Shown here in pieces: positions 61,496 through 64,000 of a DNA stretch of 64,000 nucleotides; within the stretch, counting starts at the first letter, position 1, and every line of letters starts with the position of its first letter. The notes under the pieces were generated by a model. The model ran no database searches, was not told where the DNA came from, and was given only the letters and a program-made list of their open reading frames with translations. Source of the stretch: Pantoea sp. AS-PWVM4 (lineage in GTDB: Bacteria; Pseudomonadota; Gammaproteobacteria; Enterobacterales; Enterobacteriaceae); assembly GCF_000468095.1 (NCBI RefSeq), contig NZ_ASZC01000002.1, positions 372,001-436,000 of the forward strand. Reading direction: 5' to 3'. The translations under genes and the position numbers were made by a program.

Positions 61496-63110
61496 CGTCG
61501 ACCAGATTAAACGCTGGTCGCCGGTCTGGATTGTACCCATCGTTACGCTGTTGATCGGCGGATGGATTCTTTTTTATCACTTCAGCCATCAGGGGCCGCA
61601 AGTCACGCTGATCACCGAAAATGCCGAAGGTATTGAAGCAGGTAAAACCACGATTAAAAGCCGTAGTGTGGATGTCGGCGTGGTGGAAAGTGCGGTGCTG
61701 ACTGACGATTTGCATCATGTAGAAATCACCGCGCGCCTGAATTCCGGTATGGAAAAACTGCTTCATAGCGATAGCGTGTTTTGGGTGGTCAAACCGCAGA
61801 TTGGCCGTGAAGGAATTACCGGCCTCGGTACCTTGCTGTCTGGTGCTTACATCGAATTGCAGCCGGGCACCAAGGGCGACAAGCCGACGAGTTACCAACT
61901 GCTGGACGCGCCGCCGCTGGCACCGCCCGATGCCAAAGGTATTCGCGTCACGCTTGATAGTAACAAAGCGGGGCAATTGAATCCGGGTGATCCGGTGTTG
62001 TTCCGTGGCTACCGGGTGGGATCGGTAGAAACCAGCAGTTTTGATACCGACAAACGTATGATGACGTATCAGCTGTTTATCTCAGCGCCTTATGACCGAC
62101 TGGTGACCACCAATGTGCGTTTCTGGAAGGACAGCGGCATCGCCGTGGATATGTCTTCCTCAGGTATGCGTGTCGAGATGGGATCATTGACCACGCTGTT
62201 CAGTGGCGGTGTGAGCTTTGATGTGCCAACTGGCTGGGAGCTGGGCGAAGTGGCGCAGAACAAGGCGGAATACCATCTGTTTGACGATCAGCGCAGTATC
62301 CAGGATTCGTTGTATACCAAGCATATCGATTTCCTGATGTTCTTCTCTGACTCCATTCGAGGTCTACAGGCGGGAGCACCGGTGGAGTTTCGCGGTATCC
62401 GGCTTGGCACGGTGGCGAAGGCACCTTACATGATCCCGGGCCTGGATCAGGCGCTGGACAATGATTATCGTGTGCCGGTATTGATTCGTATTGAGCCTGA
62501 TCGCTTCATTACCCGTCTGGGCGGAGATTTTAACCTTGAGCAACATCTGCAAGATGGTAAAAAGCGCGGCCTGCGTGCCACGTTGAAAACAGGGAATCTG
62601 CTTTCCGGCGCACTCTACGTTGATCTGGACTTCTATGACAATGTGGCGGCGTATAAAGGGCCGAATAAAGTTGCCGGTTTCGAAGTGATTCCGACGGTCA
62701 GCGGCGGCCTCAGTCAGATTCAACAAAAACTGATGGCGGCATTGGATAAGATTAACAATCTACCGTTGAATCCGATGATCAATGAGGCAACCGGTACGCT
62801 GAAAGAGAGTCAGAAAACGTTGCAGCAGTTGCAAAAAACGCTGAATAACCTGAATCAGATCACTGCCAGCCCGGCGATGAAGACGTTACCGGCTGATATG
62901 CAGCAGACATTGCGTGAGCTGAACCGCAGCATGAAAGGGTTGCAACCGGGATCGCCTGCTTATAACAAGCTGGTAGGCGGTATGCAGCAACTCGATAAGA
63001 CGCTGCGTGAATTGCAGCCGGTGTTGAAGACACTGAACAGCAAAAGCAACGCGCTGGTGTTTGAAGCCAAGCCGGGTGAGGACCCACAGCCAAAGAGGGC
63101 GAAACAGTGA
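61467..63110 (+). CDS. pqiB: Intermembrane transport protein PqiB (MCE family)
   Basis: PqiB forms the syringe-like hexameric needle of the Pqi lipid transport system. The 547-aa protein (E. coli 546) has an N-terminal membrane helix (WSPVWIVPIVTLLIGGWILFYHF, about 16-38), three MCE domains (about 45-140, 160-265, 285-400) and a C-terminal coiled coil rich in Leu/Gln (about 430-530). The start appears to be TTG at 61467, with AAGGAG 7 nt upstream; it overlaps pqiA by 29 bp. No ATG near this place gives the right length. Confidence 0.93.
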   Translation: MTDNHQGIANVDQIKRWSPVWIVPIVTLLIGGWILFYHFSHQGPQVTLITENAEGIEAGKTTIKSRSVDVGVVESAVLTDDLHHVEITARLNSGMEKLLHSDSVFWVVKPQIGREGITGLGTLLSGAYIELQPGTKGDKPTSYQLLDAPPLAPPDAKGIRVTLDSNKAGQLNPGDPVLFRGYRVGSVETSSFDTDKRMMTYQLFISAPYDRLVTTNVRFWKDSGIAVDMSSSGMRVEMGSLTTLFSGGVSFDVPTGWELGEVAQNKAEYHLFDDQRSIQDSLYTKHIDFLMFFSDSIRGLQAGAPVEFRGIRLGTVAKAPYMIPGLDQALDNDYRVPVLIRIEPDRFITRLGGDFNLEQHLQDGKKRGLRATLKTGNLLSGALYVDLDFYDNVAAYKGPNKVAGFEVIPTVSGGLSQIQQKLMAALDKINNLPLNPMINEATGTLKESQKTLQQLQKTLNNLNQITASPAMKTLPADMQQTLRELNRSMKGLQPGSPAYNKLVGGMQQLDKTLRELQPVLKTLNSKSNALVFEAKPGEDPQPKRAKQ

Positions 63111-63673
63111 AAAAAGGGTTGATGATTGGGGCGATGCTGCTGCTGGCGGGTTGCAGCAGCACCGTTGAAACGACGTACTATCAACTCCCGACAGGTGCCG
63201 CTATGGCACCTGTCAGCAGCGATGCCAGCAGTAAGCAGCCGATGCTTTGGGTTCAGCAGGTCAGCGTACCGGATTATCTGGCAGGCAATGGTTTGGTGTA
63301 CCAGACCAGCGACGTGAAATACGTCATTGCCGCTAATAATCTTTGGGCCAGTCCGCTTGACCAGCAATTGCAGCAAACGCTGGTGAATAATCTGAGCCGT
63401 GCGTTGCCGGGCCGCCTGGTATCAGGCTCGCCGTTGGCTGAGACGCACGATACCCTGACCGTCAATGTGACCGGTTTTCAGGGGCGCTTTGACGGTAAAG
63501 CCATTGTGAGTGGGGAGTGGGTGCTGCAACATGAAGGGCGTCTTATCAAACATGGCTTTAATCTGACGCTGCCACAGACTGAAGACGGTTACGATGCCTT
63601 GGTACGTACCCTGGCGCTTGGTTGGCAACAAGTCGCTCAGCAGATAGCGAATAATGCGATCGCGTTAAATTAA
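63107..63673 (+). CDS. pqiC: Outer-membrane lipoprotein PqiC
   Basis: PqiC is the outer-membrane lipoprotein that meets the PqiB needle. The 188-aa precursor starts at a GTG overlapping the pqiB stop (GTGA). It has a lipobox LLLAGC with the lipidated Cys at residue 16. The DUF330/ABC-transport-auxiliary body has WVQQVSVPDYLAGNGLVYQTSDVKYVIAANNLWASPLDQQL, nearly identical to E. coli PqiC. It is the last gene of pqiABC; a long-loop terminator follows. Confidence 0.93.
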   Translation: MKKGLMIGAMLLLAGCSSTVETTYYQLPTGAAMAPVSSDASSKQPMLWVQQVSVPDYLAGNGLVYQTSDVKYVIAANNLWASPLDQQLQQTLVNNLSRALPGRLVSGSPLAETHDTLTVNVTGFQGRFDGKAIVSGEWVLQHEGRLIKHGFNLTLPQTEDGYDALVRTLALGWQQVAQQIANNAIALN

Positions 63674-63693
63674 GGATTGTTCGAAGCTTATCT

Positions 63694-63747
63694 AAGTCCT
63701 TGATTTGTCATTAACGAGTGGCAAAAATATCAGGGACTTTTTTATTG
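63694..63747 (+). terminator. Long-loop terminator of pqiABC
   Basis: AAGTCCTTGAT (63694-63704) and ATCAGGGACTT (63729-63739) form an 11-bp stem with one G-U pair around a 24-nt loop. It is followed by TTTT-ATTG. The stem and T-run are convincing; the loop is longer than usual. Confidence 0.7.
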
Positions 63748-63843
63748 TCTAATCAGCCAGATAAGAGATTTTTCCGAAAATTTACCTCATTCTGTGATGT
63801 CGGTTTCAGGTCATATTTATGACATTGGCGTGAAATTTGCGCA

Positions 63844-63872
63844 TTGATCTTTTCGGCGCATGGCGTTAGAAC
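63844..63872 (+). promoter_or_regulatory. Candidate promoter of rmf
   Basis: TTGATC (63844-63849) and TAGAAC (63867-63872) lie 17 bp apart, about 80 bp before the rmf start. An inverted repeat GTCAT-ATTT-ATGAC lies about 25 bp further upstream and could bind a regulator. Confidence 0.5.
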
Positions 63873-63950
63873 GTTAGAGTGGTTGAACATTTTTCCGCCA
63901 CTCTATCTTTCCACCAGATTCCACCAGACCTGAAATGAGGGAAACGAGGT

Positions 63951-64000
63951 ATGAAGAGACAGAAACGAGACCGCCTGGAACGAGCACATTCACGAGGCTA
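63951..64000 (+). CDS. rmf: Ribosome modulation factor (partial, N-terminus)
   Basis: Sixteen codons are visible: MKRQKRDRLERAHSRG, the highly basic start of Rmf, which pairs 70S ribosomes into inactive 100S dimers in stationary phase. The gene runs out of the window. E. coli has Gln where Ser14 is here. pqiC upstream fits the E. coli gene order. GAGGGAAACGAGG precedes the ATG. Confidence 0.93.
   Translation, partial: MKRQKRDRLERAHSRG

Noticed and set aside
63806-63828. CRP site upstream of rmf
   Set aside because: The inverted repeat GTCAT-ATTT-ATGAC lacks the TGTGA/TCACA cores and the spacing of a CRP site.

Overview
This window is chromosomal DNA from a gammaproteobacterium of the order Enterobacterales, most likely Pantoea or a close relative (Erwiniaceae). 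The gene order follows the Escherichia coli 20-21 minute region almost gene for gene: ftsK end, lolA, rarA, serS, ycaD, pflA-pflB-focA, ycaO, serC-aroA, cmk-rpsA-ihfB, ycaI, msbA-lpxK, ycaQ-ycaR-kdsB, ycbJ, elyC, cmoM-mukFEB, ldtD-mepK-gloC, aspC, ompF, asnS, pncB, pepN, ssuEADCB, pyrD, zapC, ycbX, rlmKL, uup, pqiABC, rmf start. MukBEF, OmpF and the pfl/foc locus fix the order. The genus is an inference from memory of protein similarity and from what the region lacks compared with E. coli (dmsABC/ycaC, ycaMNK, ycaP, ycaL and the ycb/elf fimbrial operon).

Layout. 1-5,000: lipoprotein chaperone, replication ATPase, seryl-tRNA synthetase and an MFS transporter. 5,000-11,400 (minus strand): anaerobic pyruvate-formate lyase, its activase and the formate channel, then YcaO; a strong FNR box sits in front of focA. 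11,600-24,600: serine and aromatic amino acid synthesis, nucleotide and translation genes, a ComEC-like protein, then lipid A/LPS functions (msbA, lpxK, kdsB). 24,700-33,800: ycbJ, elyC, the tRNA methyltransferase cmoM and the MukBEF condensin. 33,900-37,200: murein 3-3 crosslink synthesis (LdtD) and cleavage (MepK), and a glyoxalase II. 37,200-42,800 (minus strand): aspC, ompF with an E. coli-like OmpR/MicF control region, asnS, pncB. 43,000-50,000: pepN and the convergent sulfonate operon ssuEADCB.

50,000-53,100 is the one clear accessory segment. A 748-bp gap rich in AT and hairpins leads into a family 2 glycosyltransferase and a Wzx-type flippase, between ssuE and pyrD where E. coli K-12 has a fimbrial operon. 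53,200-64,000 returns to the conserved backbone, ending inside rmf.

The most unusual non-coding signal is a family of REP-like palindromes. It occurs in three intergenic regions, all between convergent genes (ycaD/pflA, gloC/aspC, pepN/ssuB), with base changes that compensate each other across the stem. FtsK-orienting KOPS octamers were seen six times on the plus strand and not on the minus strand, which suggests the plus strand points toward dif. I did not find a wholly new multi-gene system; the glycosyltransferase-flippase locus and the palindrome family are the best leads.
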